Shown here piece after piece: positions 26,443 to 36,245 of a stretch of 64,000 nt of DNA. Positions within the stretch are counted from its first letter, which is position 1. The number at the start of each line of letters is the position of its first letter. A model generated the notes under the pieces. That model saw only the letters and a list, made by a program, of their open reading frames with translations. It ran no database searches and had not been told where the DNA came from. The stretch is from Reichenbachiella agariperforans. GTDB lineage: Bacteria; Bacteroidota; Bacteroidia; Cytophagales; Cyclobacteriaceae. The DNA lies in the NCBI RefSeq assembly GCF_900142205.1, contig NZ_FRAA01000002.1:246282-310281 (forward strand). The letters run 5' to 3'. The position numbers were made by a program, and so were the translations under genes.

Positions 26443-26452
26443 GTCTATTCAG

Positions 26453-26971
26453 TTAAATTAGTTCTACGTATATTTTGTTTTGTTCCATCTTGATAATCTT
26501 GATGGCCTTTTGTTGTTCTATAAAATTGCCCAAAGATCGTACCTCATACACGATCCCGTCAAACTCTCCTTTCCCGATCGGCTTGAGCGAAGAAACGGTC
26601 ATTCCTTCCAGCCCTACCGTTAGGGAAATATTTCTATTCTCATTCACCTTAGACTGAATACTACCCTTGAGTGCAAACCGCTTCCAAGTGTTCGATTTGA
26701 AACTCACGATAATAGCTGCAAACCCAGCAACAACAGATACAGCTAGTACCCAATGCCCCGTTTCAGCCCCAAACAACTCATAGCTGTGATAGATGCCATA
26801 TCCTCCTACGAGAAAACCACCAATCCCAACTATAGTCGTCCCCGGTACGAAGATAATCTCCAGAATAATCAGGGCAATGCCTGTTAAGATTAGTAAACAA
26901 ATGATAATCCAGTCTATCAAAGTAAAGGTCTTTTTTTGGTTGCCTAATATACAGCTATATCTCACGTACAT
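26453..26971 (-). CDS. NfeD-family membrane protein
   Basis: Short NfeD protein, partner of flotillin-type proteins. 172 residues with two to three N-terminal membrane helices (about 18-80) containing VPGTTIVGIGGFLVGG, followed by a cytoplasmic OB-fold domain (about 110-170: VGLEGMTVSSLKPIGKGEFDG, then EVRSLGNFI). The serine-protease domain of long NfeD is absent. Directly upstream of floA in the same unit. The N-terminus has an extra hydrophilic stretch (MYVRYSCILGNQKK), and translation could begin a little later. Confidence 0.85.
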   Translation of the reverse strand: MYVRYSCILGNQKKTFTLIDWIIICLLILTGIALIILEIIFVPGTTIVGIGGFLVGGYGIYHSYELFGAETGHWVLAVSVVAGFAAIIVSFKSNTWKRFALKGSIQSKVNENRNISLTVGLEGMTVSSLKPIGKGEFDGIVYEVRSLGNFIEQQKAIKIIKMEQNKIYVELI

Positions 26972-27025
26972 TACGTGTCTATACTAGAAAAATCGCCAAT
27001 CTCTTGACGACTTTTCTACATTTAT

Positions 27026-28510
27026 CTAATACGCTTTCGCAAAAACGACTCTCCCCTTAGAAGGAGCTCCAGAATAGACGCATTTCCCTTCTTCCTCTAC
27101 TTGATCGATAGGAATACAACGTATGGTCGCTTTGGTTTCGTTTTTGATTTTCTCTTCGGTCTCCGCCGTGCCATCCCAGTGCGCATAAACAAACCCGCCC
27201 GCTTCACTAGAGATGATTTTCTTAAACTCATCGTAGCTATCCGCCTTGAACGAGTGCTCTTCGCGGTATTTCAGCGCTTTCTGATAGATCGTGTCTTGGA
27301 TATTATCGAGCAGTACTGAAATATTCTGCGCAAAGTCATCATCCATCGGCATGACATTTTTCTCCAAGAGGTCTCTTCTAGCTACCTCTACCGTACCGTT
27401 CTCCAAATCCTTCGGCCCAATTGCGATCCGCACAGGTGTGCCTTTCAGTTCATACTCGGCAAATTTCCATCCCGGCTTATGAGTATCTCTATCGTCATAT
27501 TTGACACTAATACCGAACTTCTTCAGATCTGCTTTGATCTTATTGGCTACCTCAGATATCTCTGCCAGTTGTTCTTCACTTCTAAATATAGGTACAATCA
27601 CCACTTGGAATGGTGCCAACTTAGGCGGCAATACTAACCCATTGTCATCCGAATGCGCCATGATCAATGCGCCCATGAGTCGCGTACTCACTCCCCATGA
27701 TGTTCCCCAGACGTACTCCATCGCTCCACCTTCTTTATTCGCGAACTTTACATCGAAAGCCTTCGCAAAATTCTGTCCCAAGAAATGCGACGTACCTGCT
27801 TGCAGTGCTTTGCCATCCTGCATCAGAGCCTCTATACAGTAGGTGTCCTCCGCACCAGCAAATCGCTCACTCTCCGTCTTCACACCCTTCAGTACAGGTA
27901 GCGCCAAGTACTCCTCAGCAAATGTCGCATAGACATTCATCATCTGTACCGTCTCGTCGATGGCTTCTTGTCTGGTGGCATGGGCGGTATGCCCTTCTTG
28001 CCATAGAAACTCAGCAGTTCTTAAAAACAAACGAGTTCTCATCTCCCAACGTACTACGTTAGCCCATTGGTTGATCAACAAAGGCAGGTCACGGTATGAC
28101 TGAATCCAATTTTTGTAAGAGTTCCAAATCACCGTCTCAGATGTAGGTCTGACAATCAGCTCCTCCTCCAGTTTGGCATCTGGATCGACAACTACGCCAT
28201 TTCCATTTTCATCATTTTTCAATCGATAGTGTGTCACTACGGCACACTCTTTAGCAAACCCTTCTACATGATCAGCCTCTTTGCTCAAGTATGATTTGGG
28301 GATGAAAAGCGGAAAATATGCATTGCTATGTCCTGTATCCTTGAACATCTCATCGAGTGTCGCTTGCATTTTTTCCCATATAGCATAACCATAGGGCTTG
28401 ATCACCATGCAACCACGGACCGCTGAGTTTTCTGCTAGATCTGCTCTTTTCACTAATTCATTATACCACAGCGAATAATCCTCGCTTCTTTTTGGTAATC
28501 CTTTGCTCAT
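27026..28510 (-). CDS. proS: prolyl-tRNA synthetase (short, archaeal-type ProS)
   Basis: Charges tRNA-Pro with proline. The 494 residues are the short (type 3) form without the bacterial YbaK-like insertion: class II core with [11 protein letters not shown], motif 2 [24 protein letters not shown], and motif 3, then the anticodon-binding domain and a C-terminal domain ending KAY. An exact -7 box (TATATTTG, minus strand) lies 56 bp upstream at 28567-28574. Single gene. Confidence 0.96.
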   Translation of the reverse strand: MSKGLPKRSEDYSLWYNELVKRADLAENSAVRGCMVIKPYGYAIWEKMQATLDEMFKDTGHSNAYFPLFIPKSYLSKEADHVEGFAKECAVVTHYRLKNDENGNGVVVDPDAKLEEELIVRPTSETVIWNSYKNWIQSYRDLPLLINQWANVVRWEMRTRLFLRTAEFLWQEGHTAHATRQEAIDETVQMMNVYATFAEEYLALPVLKGVKTESERFAGAEDTYCIEALMQDGKALQAGTSHFLGQNFAKAFDVKFANKEGGAMEYVWGTSWGVSTRLMGALIMAHSDDNGLVLPPKLAPFQVVIVPIFRSEEQLAEISEVANKIKADLKKFGISVKYDDRDTHKPGWKFAEYELKGTPVRIAIGPKDLENGTVEVARRDLLEKNVMPMDDDFAQNISVLLDNIQDTIYQKALKYREEHSFKADSYDEFKKIISSEAGGFVYAHWDGTAETEEKIKNETKATIRCIPIDQVEEEGKCVYSGAPSKGRVVFAKAY

Positions 28511-28566
28511 CTTGATTTTGTATTCTTTGGTATGAAAATTGCTAATTTCTTGATGAAATTACGTGA

Positions 28567-28574
28567 CAAATATA
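28567..28574 (-). promoter_or_regulatory. candidate -7 box of proS
   Basis: TATATTTG on the minus strand, an exact TAnnTTTG match 56 bp before the proS ATG. The divergent gene at 28628 must share this small region. Confidence 0.5.
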
Positions 28575-28616
28575 ATTGTTTGCCGTATAATATAACCGAA
28601 AGTATCATCATTTAGC

Positions 28617-28622
28617 AGGAGG
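28617..28622 (+). promoter_or_regulatory. Shine-Dalgarno-like AGGAGG
   Basis: A perfect AGGAGG ends 5 bases before the ATG at 28628. Most starts in this window have no such sequence, as is usual for Bacteroidota, so this gene stands out. Confidence 0.6.
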
Positions 28623-28627
28623 TCACT

Positions 28628-30043
28628 ATGAAACGAATCTACTTTAACATCGCCAACCTATCATTAGGTGTTTTACTACTGGGAAGTCAAATTCCCGTCA
28701 TGGCACAAGAGTACGACGACATGTACTTCACTGCTGCGGATAGAGAAAAAAAGGAAAAACAAGAAGAAGCCCAAGCCAAAGACTCGCAAGAGACAATCAG
28801 TGCTTATAATACCAATACCTATTCTAACACCTATGCGGACAAGCAAGTCAACCCCGACTACATCCAAAAATACAAGGATGAGACAAATACGGTCGCATCA
28901 GAGGCCTATGCAAATGCGCCCATCTACTCAGATCAAGACTACTATGTAGAAGAATATGACAACAACTACTCTGGTGCAGACTACAGCTACAGTGCACAGC
29001 AGCAGCCGACCACAGTCGTCAACAACTACTATGGTGGTAATGGGTATGGTGGTGGATACCCAGCCTACGGTGGGTACGGAGGATATGGACCCTCATGGGG
29101 TATCGGCTATGGATCAGGCTTTGGCTGGTCCATGAGCATGAGCTACGGATGGGGATTTGGCGGTGGATTTGGTGGCGGATACGGCTACTACGATCCGTTC
29201 TACTATGACCCGTTCTACTGTCCAGTATACAGCTACAACAGATATAGATGGTATTCTCCCTACTATGGTGGTGGATACTATGCCTACAACAATGGGTATT
29301 ACAACGGTTTCTATGATGGCTATTACTCTTCTCGTAACGTCTCTAGAGGTGCGAGATACAGCCGTGGGTCGAATGTTTCTAGCGACAATGGCCGTATTAG
29401 TAGACTTTCATCTGTAGAGCCTACCCGCTCATCAGCTAGCAGAACATCGAGAACCAGTAAATCATCCAATGCCAGAGTGGCTTCATCCTCTACGAGGACT
29501 CGCACATCCAATAGCAGTGTGCGATCTGCCAGCAGTGCAGCGAGAAGCCGTTCATCACAAAACGAATACGTAGCAAACAGCAGAACGTCTAGTTCGTCAA
29601 GAGGGCGCACGACAGCTAGCCAGAGTACAACTAATACTAGAAGAAATAGTGCTACAAGACCTGCACCGAGCAGCAGTCAATCAAACTCATACCAGAGAGC
29701 AAGCAGAACCTCTACGAGTACCAGCAGTAATAGTAGAAACACCAGCACTCGCACACGTACGCAACCTACAAGCACGCAGACACAGACGCGCACCAGAACG
29801 TCTAACAGTAGTTATTCTTCTCCTGCTCCGTCAAGAAACACCCAACAGCGTAGTAGTTCACAGTCGAGCAGTGGATCGAGAAGCTCCTACAGCAGTAGCC
29901 CATCTAGATCAAGTAGTAGCTACTCTAGTGGCTCTAGGTCGTCTGGCAGTTCATCGGGTTCTAGAACCTCGTCAGGGTCAAGAAGTTCATCAGGATCGAG
30001 AAGCAGCGGGTCTAGTTCTTCATCGAGCCGAAGCAGACGCTAG
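28628..30043 (+). CDS. secreted low-complexity protein, Gly/Tyr-rich then Ser/Arg-rich
   Basis: 471 residues in four zones: signal peptide (about 1-26, ending VMAQ), an acidic Tyr/Asn-rich zone (about 27-135), a Gly/Tyr-rich zone (about 136-235 with GGYPAYGGYGGYG and YYDPFYYDPFY), and a Ser/Arg/Thr-rich zone to the end (about 250-471) that becomes nearly pure Ser/Gly/Arg. Such compositions are found in proteins that phase-separate or form extracellular matrix, but no function is established here. No membrane helix and no sorting domain of the T9SS CTD type seen. The gene has an unusual strong Shine-Dalgarno and is 31 bp before the FadL-family gene, so they probably share a message. Confidence 0.8.
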   Translation: MKRIYFNIANLSLGVLLLGSQIPVMAQEYDDMYFTAADREKKEKQEEAQAKDSQETISAYNTNTYSNTYADKQVNPDYIQKYKDETNTVASEAYANAPIYSDQDYYVEEYDNNYSGADYSYSAQQQPTTVVNNYYGGNGYGGGYPAYGGYGGYGPSWGIGYGSGFGWSMSMSYGWGFGGGFGGGYGYYDPFYYDPFYCPVYSYNRYRWYSPYYGGGYYAYNNGYYNGFYDGYYSSRNVSRGARYSRGSNVSSDNGRISRLSSVEPTRSSASRTSRTSKSSNARVASSSTRTRTSNSSVRSASSAARSRSSQNEYVANSRTSSSSRGRTTASQSTTNTRRNSATRPAPSSSQSNSYQRASRTSTSTSSNSRNTSTRTRTQPTSTQTQTRTRTSNSSYSSPAPSRNTQQRSSSQSSSGSRSSYSSSPSRSSSSYSSGSRSSGSSSGSRTSSGSRSSSGSRSSGSSSSSSRSRR

Positions 30044-30074
30044 TACATAACACATTAACTCAAATTCACACTGC

Positions 30075-31658
30075 ATGAAGTCCATGACAATGTCAAAAGC
30101 TATCTTGTCATCAGTTATTCTGATGCTTTGCATCACACAAATCCGTATCGCGCAAGCGCAAGAAGGGTCATACGGATATTACAATGATGCGCTGCTGTTT
30201 AGCAGAACCTACTATGGAGGTACTGCGCGTATGCAATCCATCGGTGGCGCACAAGTATCTCTGGGAGGAGACATGAATGCCGCCTATGTTAACCCTGCGG
30301 GGCTAGGCTCTATCCGCCAATCTGGCATCACAGTGACGCCATCTCTGGACTTCAACAATACCGATGCACAGTATTTTGGCAACAATACGCATGATTTCAA
30401 AGCCAATTTTAATTTCGCCAACCTAGGGATTGCCTTTAGCATGCCTAATGAAGATGAAAACTCACCCTTCAAGGGCGGGACATTTGCCATCACCATGACC
30501 CGTACCAACAACTTTCATGGTCAGTATAACTATGATGGGTTTAACACGACGGAAGTCGGGAAATCCTCTATCATAGACTCCTACATCGATGGAGCATGGG
30601 GAATAGAAGAAGACAATCTAGGAGGAATAGAATATGATGCTTACCAGAGCTATCTTATCAATCCAGAAACATTAACTGATGATGCTACAGGCTCGTCCTT
30701 TACAGGTTACTACAAGCTAATCGGTGATCAACCTAGACAAGTCGAAAAAATCAGAAACACTGGCGCACAATACGAATGGAACTTCGCAGGCGGTGCTAAT
30801 ATTAATGATATTTTTTACTTTGGCGGTGGACTAGGCATCACCACCATCAATTACTTTTCTGAACAAACCTTTACCGAATCTGAATACTTCTACGATGGAA
30901 GCATAGATCCGGCCATTAACTCACATCGTCTTATTAATACACTGCGAATTGACGGCACTGGTCTCAATGGTACACTCGGCATAATAGTTCGTCCCATTCC
31001 TATTCTACGTGTAGGTGCCTCATTTAAGACACCAACTATCTACGGCATGTACGACACTAGCTCTGAAGATTTTTTAGTCGATTGGAACAACAACTTCGTC
31101 TTTAATATCGATGGAAATGACATGACACTGGATGATTATGCACCTGAAGGTGGACCTTATTATTCTGAATCCAAGTACAGCTTATCTACTCCTTGGAAAT
31201 TCTCTACGGGAGCTTCTATATTTCTGGGAAAATCAGGTTTCTTGTCAGCTGATGTAGAATTCACGGACTATTCTAGTGCTAACTTGTCGTCAAACGATTT
31301 CTCTACCACTGCGGACAATAATGAAATTCAATCACGTTATCAAAACGCTATGAATATTCGTATAGGAGGCGAGTTTAGAATCACCAACCAATTCATGGTA
31401 CGTGCGGGATATGCCCATGATGGTGATCCATACCGATATAGCTCAATAGACAATAGCATACAGAGAATATCTGGAGGCTTAGGCTATAGAACCAAAGACA
31501 TGTTCATCGATCTATCTATAGTACACACGCAGTATGAGACTTTAAGAAGTCCTTACACGATATACAGCTTTGACGATCCGAATGAAGACATCAGTCCCAC
31601 CGCTCATATTGATCACAAAAATCTGAATGCATCGGTAACCTTTGGGTTTAACTTCTAG
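30075..31658 (+). CDS. OmpP1/FadL/TodX-family outer-membrane protein
   Basis: Outer-membrane barrel for hydrophobic compounds. The 527-residue product has a signal peptide (about 1-28, AQAQ), the conserved N-terminal hatch region (MQSIGGAQVSLGGDMNAAYVNPAGLGSI) and alternating barrel strands to the C-terminal FGFNF, which ends in the Phe typical of outer-membrane proteins. An ATG at 30084 or 30090 could also start it. The substrate is not shown by the sequence. It follows the Ser/Arg-rich secreted protein and its stop overlaps the convergent aroK stop by 4 bp. Confidence 0.88.
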   Translation: MKSMTMSKAILSSVILMLCITQIRIAQAQEGSYGYYNDALLFSRTYYGGTARMQSIGGAQVSLGGDMNAAYVNPAGLGSIRQSGITVTPSLDFNNTDAQYFGNNTHDFKANFNFANLGIAFSMPNEDENSPFKGGTFAITMTRTNNFHGQYNYDGFNTTEVGKSSIIDSYIDGAWGIEEDNLGGIEYDAYQSYLINPETLTDDATGSSFTGYYKLIGDQPRQVEKIRNTGAQYEWNFAGGANINDIFYFGGGLGITTINYFSEQTFTESEYFYDGSIDPAINSHRLINTLRIDGTGLNGTLGIIVRPIPILRVGASFKTPTIYGMYDTSSEDFLVDWNNNFVFNIDGNDMTLDDYAPEGGPYYSESKYSLSTPWKFSTGASIFLGKSGFLSADVEFTDYSSANLSSNDFSTTADNNEIQSRYQNAMNIRIGGEFRITNQFMVRAGYAHDGDPYRYSSIDNSIQRISGGLGYRTKDMFIDLSIVHTQYETLRSPYTIYSFDDPNEDISPTAHIDHKNLNASVTFGFNF

Positions 31659-32164
31659 AGAGCGTCGAGATAGGCGATCACCTCGTCTATCTGAGAGTCT
31701 GTAGTGAAGTCAGCTTGCTCGTAGAAAGTGATGCGCTTCTCAAAAAGCACCTTCATATCTTCTACTATTTTCTCATCAGGAATAGCATTGACCAAGGGTC
31801 GAGAGGCTTTGTCCTCCATCACACGTGCTGCGATCGTTTCTACTGGCGTATTGAGAAATATAGTGGTACCAGACTGTTTCATCATATCCATATTCCCATT
31901 GAAGCAAGGCGCGCCACCTCCAGTAGCGATGAGCGATGGTTCATTGAGCTGAGTGATCATACCTAACGCGTAAGTCTCGAACATACGAAACTGATCTTCA
32001 CCTGCATCAGCAAAAATCTCAGGGATAGTCATGCCAGACATTTTTACGATTTGCTCGTCCAAGTCAAAAAACTGACGACCAATCTTTTCTGCGAGGATCT
32101 TACCAAAAGTACTTTTGCCAGATCCCGGCATACCAACTATAAATATTTTTTTAGGATAAGCCAA
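31655..32164 (-). CDS. aroK: shikimate kinase
   Basis: Phosphorylates shikimate with ATP, the fifth step of aromatic amino-acid synthesis. 169 residues, standard length: Walker A GMPGSGKSTFG (residues about 8-18), the shikimate-binding DLDEQI region, ATGGGAPC (GGG motif), and the lid-region arginine in KASRPLV. The next gene on the same strand, an ABC exporter, ends 3 bp upstream at 32168, so aroK is the last gene of that unit. Confidence 0.95.
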   Translation of the reverse strand: MAYPKKIFIVGMPGSGKSTFGKILAEKIGRQFFDLDEQIVKMSGMTIPEIFADAGEDQFRMFETYALGMITQLNEPSLIATGGGAPCFNGNMDMMKQSGTTIFLNTPVETIAARVMEDKASRPLVNAIPDEKIVEDMKVLFEKRITFYEQADFTTDSQIDEVIAYLDAL

Positions 32165-32167
32165 TGG

Positions 32168-33937
32168 TCATTCTCTGATTAATACTTCCTTGTATTGCAT
32201 TTTGTGAAGCTGCGAATAATAACTGTCTTTCGCAAGTAATTTGTCATGAGTTCCACTCTCTTTTATCTCTCCATTGTCGAGTACGAGTATCTTATCCGCA
32301 TGCTGTATCGTAGATAGTCTGTGTGCTATCACGATAGAGGTACGTCCTTTCATCATCTTATTGATGGCATTTTGGATCAACTCTTCGGTCTCTGTATCCA
32401 CACTAGAAGTTGCCTCATCCAGTACGATAATCTTTGGATCATAGACCATCGCCCGTACAAACGAGATCAACTGACGCTGACCTACCGAGAGTGTGGCGCC
32501 TCGTTCCATCACATTGTACTCGAACCCTCCAGGCAGACGATCGATAAACTCCCTAGCCCCCACCAAATCAGCTGCTTCGATAATTTTCTCCAGCGGAATA
32601 TCGGGATTACCCAAAGAGATATTGTCACGGATAGATCCCGAAAACAAGAACACATCCTGCAACACCACGCCTATATGCTGACGCAATGCACTCAGGTCAT
32701 ACTCCTTGATACCGACCCCATCAATCGCAATACTTCCCCGATTGATATCATAGAAACGACTCAGCAGATTGATCACCGACGACTTCCCTGCACCCGTAGC
32801 TCCCACCAAAGCAATCGTCTGACCAGACTCTACCTCGAAGTTGATATCTTTCAGTACATAATTCTCATCCTTGTAGGCAAACCAAACATCCTTGAATGAA
32901 ACACTACCCTGAAAATTATCCGGCACATAGTTCCCTTCATCTGGAATGTGTTCTTGGCTATCGAGCAATTTCATAATACGGTTGGAGCTCACGATCCCCA
33001 TCTGTAGCGTATTGAACTTATCAGCGATCATTCGGATGGGACGAAAAAACATCATAATGTACATAATGAACGCAATTAGTTCTCCAGGTTTGAAGGCACT
33101 ATCGATCATGTTGATCGCTCCATACCAAACCACCAGTCCAATACCTATCGCCTGTATCACCTCCGCTACTGGAAAGTACACCGAATAGTATAGCACAGAC
33201 TTGATATTTGCGCGCCTGTGCTCTTGATTGATTTCTTTAAATTTTTTAAACTCCTCATCTTCGCTATTGAAAATCTGGACGATATTCATCCCCGTGATGT
33301 GTTCTTGGACGAATGAGTTGAGATTCGCCACAGCTGTTCTGACGTGGTTGAAGGACACTTTGATTTTCTCTTTGAAAATATAAGTTGCAAAAATCAATAC
33401 AGGCAACGTAGACAAACTCACCAACGTCAGCTGCCAGTTGGTATAGAACATGAAACCCAAAATGAAAATCAGCTGCAGCAGATCTCCAATCATCATGGCG
33501 ATCCCCTGGCTAAACACGTCTGCTAGCGTCTCTATGTCTGACACATTTCGCGTCACAAGTCGTCCAATCGGCGTGTTGTCAAAAAATTTAAGTTTGAGTC
33601 GCTGTACATGAGCATAGAGCGTCGTGCGAATATCTCGAATGATATGCTGTCCCAGCCAACTCGACAAATAGGTGTGGTAGTATTGCACAAAGGCCTGCAC
33701 GACCAGCAACCCGACCAGTAGCCAAACCATTCGGATCAATCCATCATAGTCTCCATTGGCTACTTCTGTATCTATAGCGTACTGAATCAGATAAGGTCTA
33801 ATCGGTACCAATACTGCTAGCGCAATGGTCAAAAATATCAGAAAATTGAACTGAACGATGTAAGGCTTAACAAACACAAATAGTCGTTTGAGCACCTGAA
33901 TGTCTAAGATGTTGCCGCTGGGTGTTTCCTTCTTCAA
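32168..33937 (-). CDS. ABC exporter, fused permease and ATPase (MdlB/MsbA-like)
   Basis: Half-transporter of 589 residues: six-helix membrane domain (about 20-310) followed by an ATPase domain with Walker A GATGAGKSS, the Q-loop, the signature LSVGQRQ, Walker B KIIVLDEATSSVD and the H-loop IAHRLST. It dimerises to export lipids, drugs or peptides, and the substrate cannot be read from the sequence. Located between truA (16 bp upstream) and aroK in a minus-strand unit. Confidence 0.93.
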   Translation of the reverse strand: MKKETPSGNILDIQVLKRLFVFVKPYIVQFNFLIFLTIALAVLVPIRPYLIQYAIDTEVANGDYDGLIRMVWLLVGLLVVQAFVQYYHTYLSSWLGQHIIRDIRTTLYAHVQRLKLKFFDNTPIGRLVTRNVSDIETLADVFSQGIAMMIGDLLQLIFILGFMFYTNWQLTLVSLSTLPVLIFATYIFKEKIKVSFNHVRTAVANLNSFVQEHITGMNIVQIFNSEDEEFKKFKEINQEHRRANIKSVLYYSVYFPVAEVIQAIGIGLVVWYGAINMIDSAFKPGELIAFIMYIMMFFRPIRMIADKFNTLQMGIVSSNRIMKLLDSQEHIPDEGNYVPDNFQGSVSFKDVWFAYKDENYVLKDINFEVESGQTIALVGATGAGKSSVINLLSRFYDINRGSIAIDGVGIKEYDLSALRQHIGVVLQDVFLFSGSIRDNISLGNPDIPLEKIIEAADLVGAREFIDRLPGGFEYNVMERGATLSVGQRQLISFVRAMVYDPKIIVLDEATSSVDTETEELIQNAINKMMKGRTSIVIAHRLSTIQHADKILVLDNGEIKESGTHDKLLAKDSYYSQLHKMQYKEVLIRE

Positions 33938-33952
33938 AACCGAATGTTGATG

Positions 33953-34696
33953 TTATATATAAATATCCTCAGGGTAGATGATGTCTTTGAGGTAGAGTCC
34001 ATGCGCTGGCACACTACGTCCAGCCTTAGTTCGATCTCTACTCGCCAATATTTCCTCAAAAGTATCCAAATTAATGTTGCCCTCACCGACTAGCAGCATA
34101 GTTCCTACCATGGCACGGATCATCCCTCTTAAAAATCTATTGGCACTAACGTGAAAATGGATTTCATCGTTGTACCGCTCCCATCTTGCATCGAATATTT
34201 GGCAATTAAAGTGGTTAACATCCGTCTGTACTTTGCTGAGACTTTCAAAGTCTGTCCAGTTTTTAATAACCTCACAACTGGCATTCATCAAATCTATATC
34301 CAATGATCGATAATGGTGATAAGACCGCAACTCTAAAAATGGGTTTTTGTGCTGATGGATACGATATAGATATGATCTCGATATCGCAGCAAAGCGTGCA
34401 CTCGCTTCGTCGGTCACAACTCTCAACTCCAGCGCAGCTATATCACGTGGTAAGAGTCGGTTCAGCTTGTGACACAGCTCATCGGTATTTACCTCATCAC
34501 TCAAATCAAAATGCACTACTTGATTCAAGGCATGAACACCTGCATCGGTCCTTCCACTACCAATAGTAGAGATTTCGCATCTGAGAATGGTAGACAGTGC
34601 CTCATTGAGCGTTTGCTGCACGGTCGAGGCATTGTTCTGCACCTGCCAGCCATGGTAGGCCGTCCCATCATACGAAATCTCTAAAAAATATCTCAT
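33953..34696 (-). CDS. truA: tRNA pseudouridine(38-40) synthase TruA
   Basis: Makes pseudouridine at positions 38-40 of the tRNA anticodon arm. 247 residues, normal length, with the opening motif YDGTAYHGWQVQ, the catalytic Asp in GSGRTDAGVHA, and the C-terminal blocks FLRGMIRAMVG and AHGLYL. Starts immediately after kbl ends (34697), so the two are in one unit, which is not an obvious functional grouping. Confidence 0.97.
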   Translation of the reverse strand: MRYFLEISYDGTAYHGWQVQNNASTVQQTLNEALSTILRCEISTIGSGRTDAGVHALNQVVHFDLSDEVNTDELCHKLNRLLPRDIAALELRVVTDEASARFAAISRSYLYRIHQHKNPFLELRSYHHYRSLDIDLMNASCEVIKNWTDFESLSKVQTDVNHFNCQIFDARWERYNDEIHFHVSANRFLRGMIRAMVGTMLLVGEGNINLDTFEEILASRDRTKAGRSVPAHGLYLKDIIYPEDIYI

Positions 34697-35884
34697 CTAG
34701 ATAACCCCGAGTTCCTTTCCTACTTTAGTGAATGCTGCTATGGCTTGATCCAAATGACTGATCTCATGTACGGCTGACAACTGGACTCTGATACGTGCCT
34801 GTCCCTGTGGTACAACTGGGTAATAAAACCCAATAACATAAATCCCTTCTTCTAACAATCGTGCTGCAAACTGCTGAGAAAGCACCGCCTCATACAACAT
34901 GATCGGCACAATTGCCGAGTCTCCTGGTTTGATATCAAAGCCAGCGGCTATCATACCTTTTCTGAAATATGCTGTATTGCGCTCCAACTTGTCACGCAGT
35001 GTAGTCGTCTTGCTCAACATATCGATTACCTTGATAGAAGCTCCCACAATAGATGGTGCTACAGTATTCGAAAAGAGATAAGGTCTAGATTTTTGCCTCA
35101 GCATCTCTATGATTTCTTTGGGACCCGAAGTGAAACCGCCTGATGCTCCACCCAGTGCCTTTCCTAGTGTGCCCGTGATGATATCCACTCTACCCATCAC
35201 GTCACGGTATTCATGTACCCCTCGACCAGTCTTGCCCATAAACCCCGTCGAGTGACACTCATCTGACATGACAACTGCATCATATTTGTCTGCTAGGTCA
35301 CAGATTTTGTCCAACTGTGCAATCGTACCGTCCATAGAAAACACACCGTCAGTGACAATTATTTTGCACCGGGCATCCTTCGCCTCGATCAACTTGGCTT
35401 CTAAATCGGCCATGTCATTGTGCGCATAGCGGTAGCGCTCTGCTTTACATAGACGGACTCCATCTATGATAGAGGCATGGTTGAGCGCATCGGATATGAT
35501 CGCATCCTCTGGCCCAAACAACGGCTCAAACACTCCACCATTCGCATCAAAAGCCGCCGCATACAATATCGTGTCCTCCATCCCGAGAAACTCCGAAATC
35601 TTATGCTCCAGTTCCTTGTGAATATCCTGTGTCCCACAGATGAACCGAACCGAAGACATCCCATAACCATGCGTATCAATGGCTTCTTTGGCAGCTGCCA
35701 ATACTTCAGGGTTAGAAGATAGCCCGAGGTAGTTGTTTGCGCAGAAGTTAATCACCTCTTTGCCCTCAGTGGTTTTGATGTCCGCTCCCTGTGGCGTGGT
35801 GATAATTCGTTCTTTTTTGAACAGCCCTGCCGCTTCGATCTCTGCTAGATCCGCAGTTAGCTTGTTTTTTAGTGATTGATACAT
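34697..35884 (-). CDS. kbl: glycine C-acetyltransferase (2-amino-3-ketobutyrate CoA ligase)
   Basis: PLP enzyme that cleaves 2-amino-3-ketobutyrate with CoA to glycine and acetyl-CoA, the second step of threonine breakdown. 395 residues, full length, with [33 protein letters not shown] and the PLP-lysine motif [14 protein letters not shown]. The frame-matched threonine dehydrogenase is divergently transcribed about 360 bp away, which supports the assignment over other alpha-oxoamine synthases such as BioF or SptA. Confidence 0.95.
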   Translation of the reverse strand: MYQSLKNKLTADLAEIEAAGLFKKERIITTPQGADIKTTEGKEVINFCANNYLGLSSNPEVLAAAKEAIDTHGYGMSSVRFICGTQDIHKELEHKISEFLGMEDTILYAAAFDANGGVFEPLFGPEDAIISDALNHASIIDGVRLCKAERYRYAHNDMADLEAKLIEAKDARCKIIVTDGVFSMDGTIAQLDKICDLADKYDAVVMSDECHSTGFMGKTGRGVHEYRDVMGRVDIITGTLGKALGGASGGFTSGPKEIIEMLRQKSRPYLFSNTVAPSIVGASIKVIDMLSKTTTLRDKLERNTAYFRKGMIAAGFDIKPGDSAIVPIMLYEAVLSQQFAARLLEEGIYVIGFYYPVVPQGQARIRVQLSAVHEISHLDQAIAAFTKVGKELGVI

Positions 35885-35885
35885 A

Positions 35886-36134
35886 TCATTTTTGGATTTT
35901 GGGTTTGAAAACTGTTTTCGGTTTGGCTACAGAGAGTGCTGCAGTCGTATCGAGTAAATATTTCCGTCTCAGGGGATTGATGAGAAATAGTTTCTGTTGC
36001 GTAAAACTATTAGCATTCATCTGATCAAAGTCCGATTGGAGCGCATCATAGAGCGATTTTTCTTCCAATTTAAATTTCGATGAATCAATTTTTTTCGAAA
36101 TTAAATATGCCTCAAAGCTTTGATCGTTTTCCAT
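35886..36134 (-). CDS. small hypothetical protein upstream of kbl
   Basis: 82 residues, soluble, with [15 protein letters not shown], a helix ([13 protein letters not shown]) and a basic tail including LRRKYLL. It recurs in related Bacteroidota next to kbl or elsewhere (recall) but has no assigned function. It is 1 bp from kbl and translated in the same unit. It lies across the divergent promoter region from the threonine dehydrogenase. Confidence 0.6.
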   Translation of the reverse strand: MENDQSFEAYLISKKIDSSKFKLEEKSLYDALQSDFDQMNANSFTQQKLFLINPLRRKYLLDTTAALSVAKPKTVFKPKIQK

Positions 36135-36196
36135 GTCGACAGATATATAATGTTAGAATGTGGGCAATTTATGGCTTTTATAGAGCAAAATCGCAC

Positions 36197-36225
36197 TTTC
36201 AGCACTGGAAATCTCACTACCTTTG
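36197..36225 (+). promoter_or_regulatory. candidate promoter of the threonine dehydrogenase gene
   Basis: TACCTTTG (36218-36225) is an exact -7 match 20 bp before the ATG at 36246, with TTTC at 36197-36200 as a possible -33 element (17-bp spacer). It supports the start at 36246, because the longer open frame (ATG at 36120) would begin upstream of this promoter. Confidence 0.6.
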
Positions 36226-36245
36226 ACGAACAACATTTTACCCTT

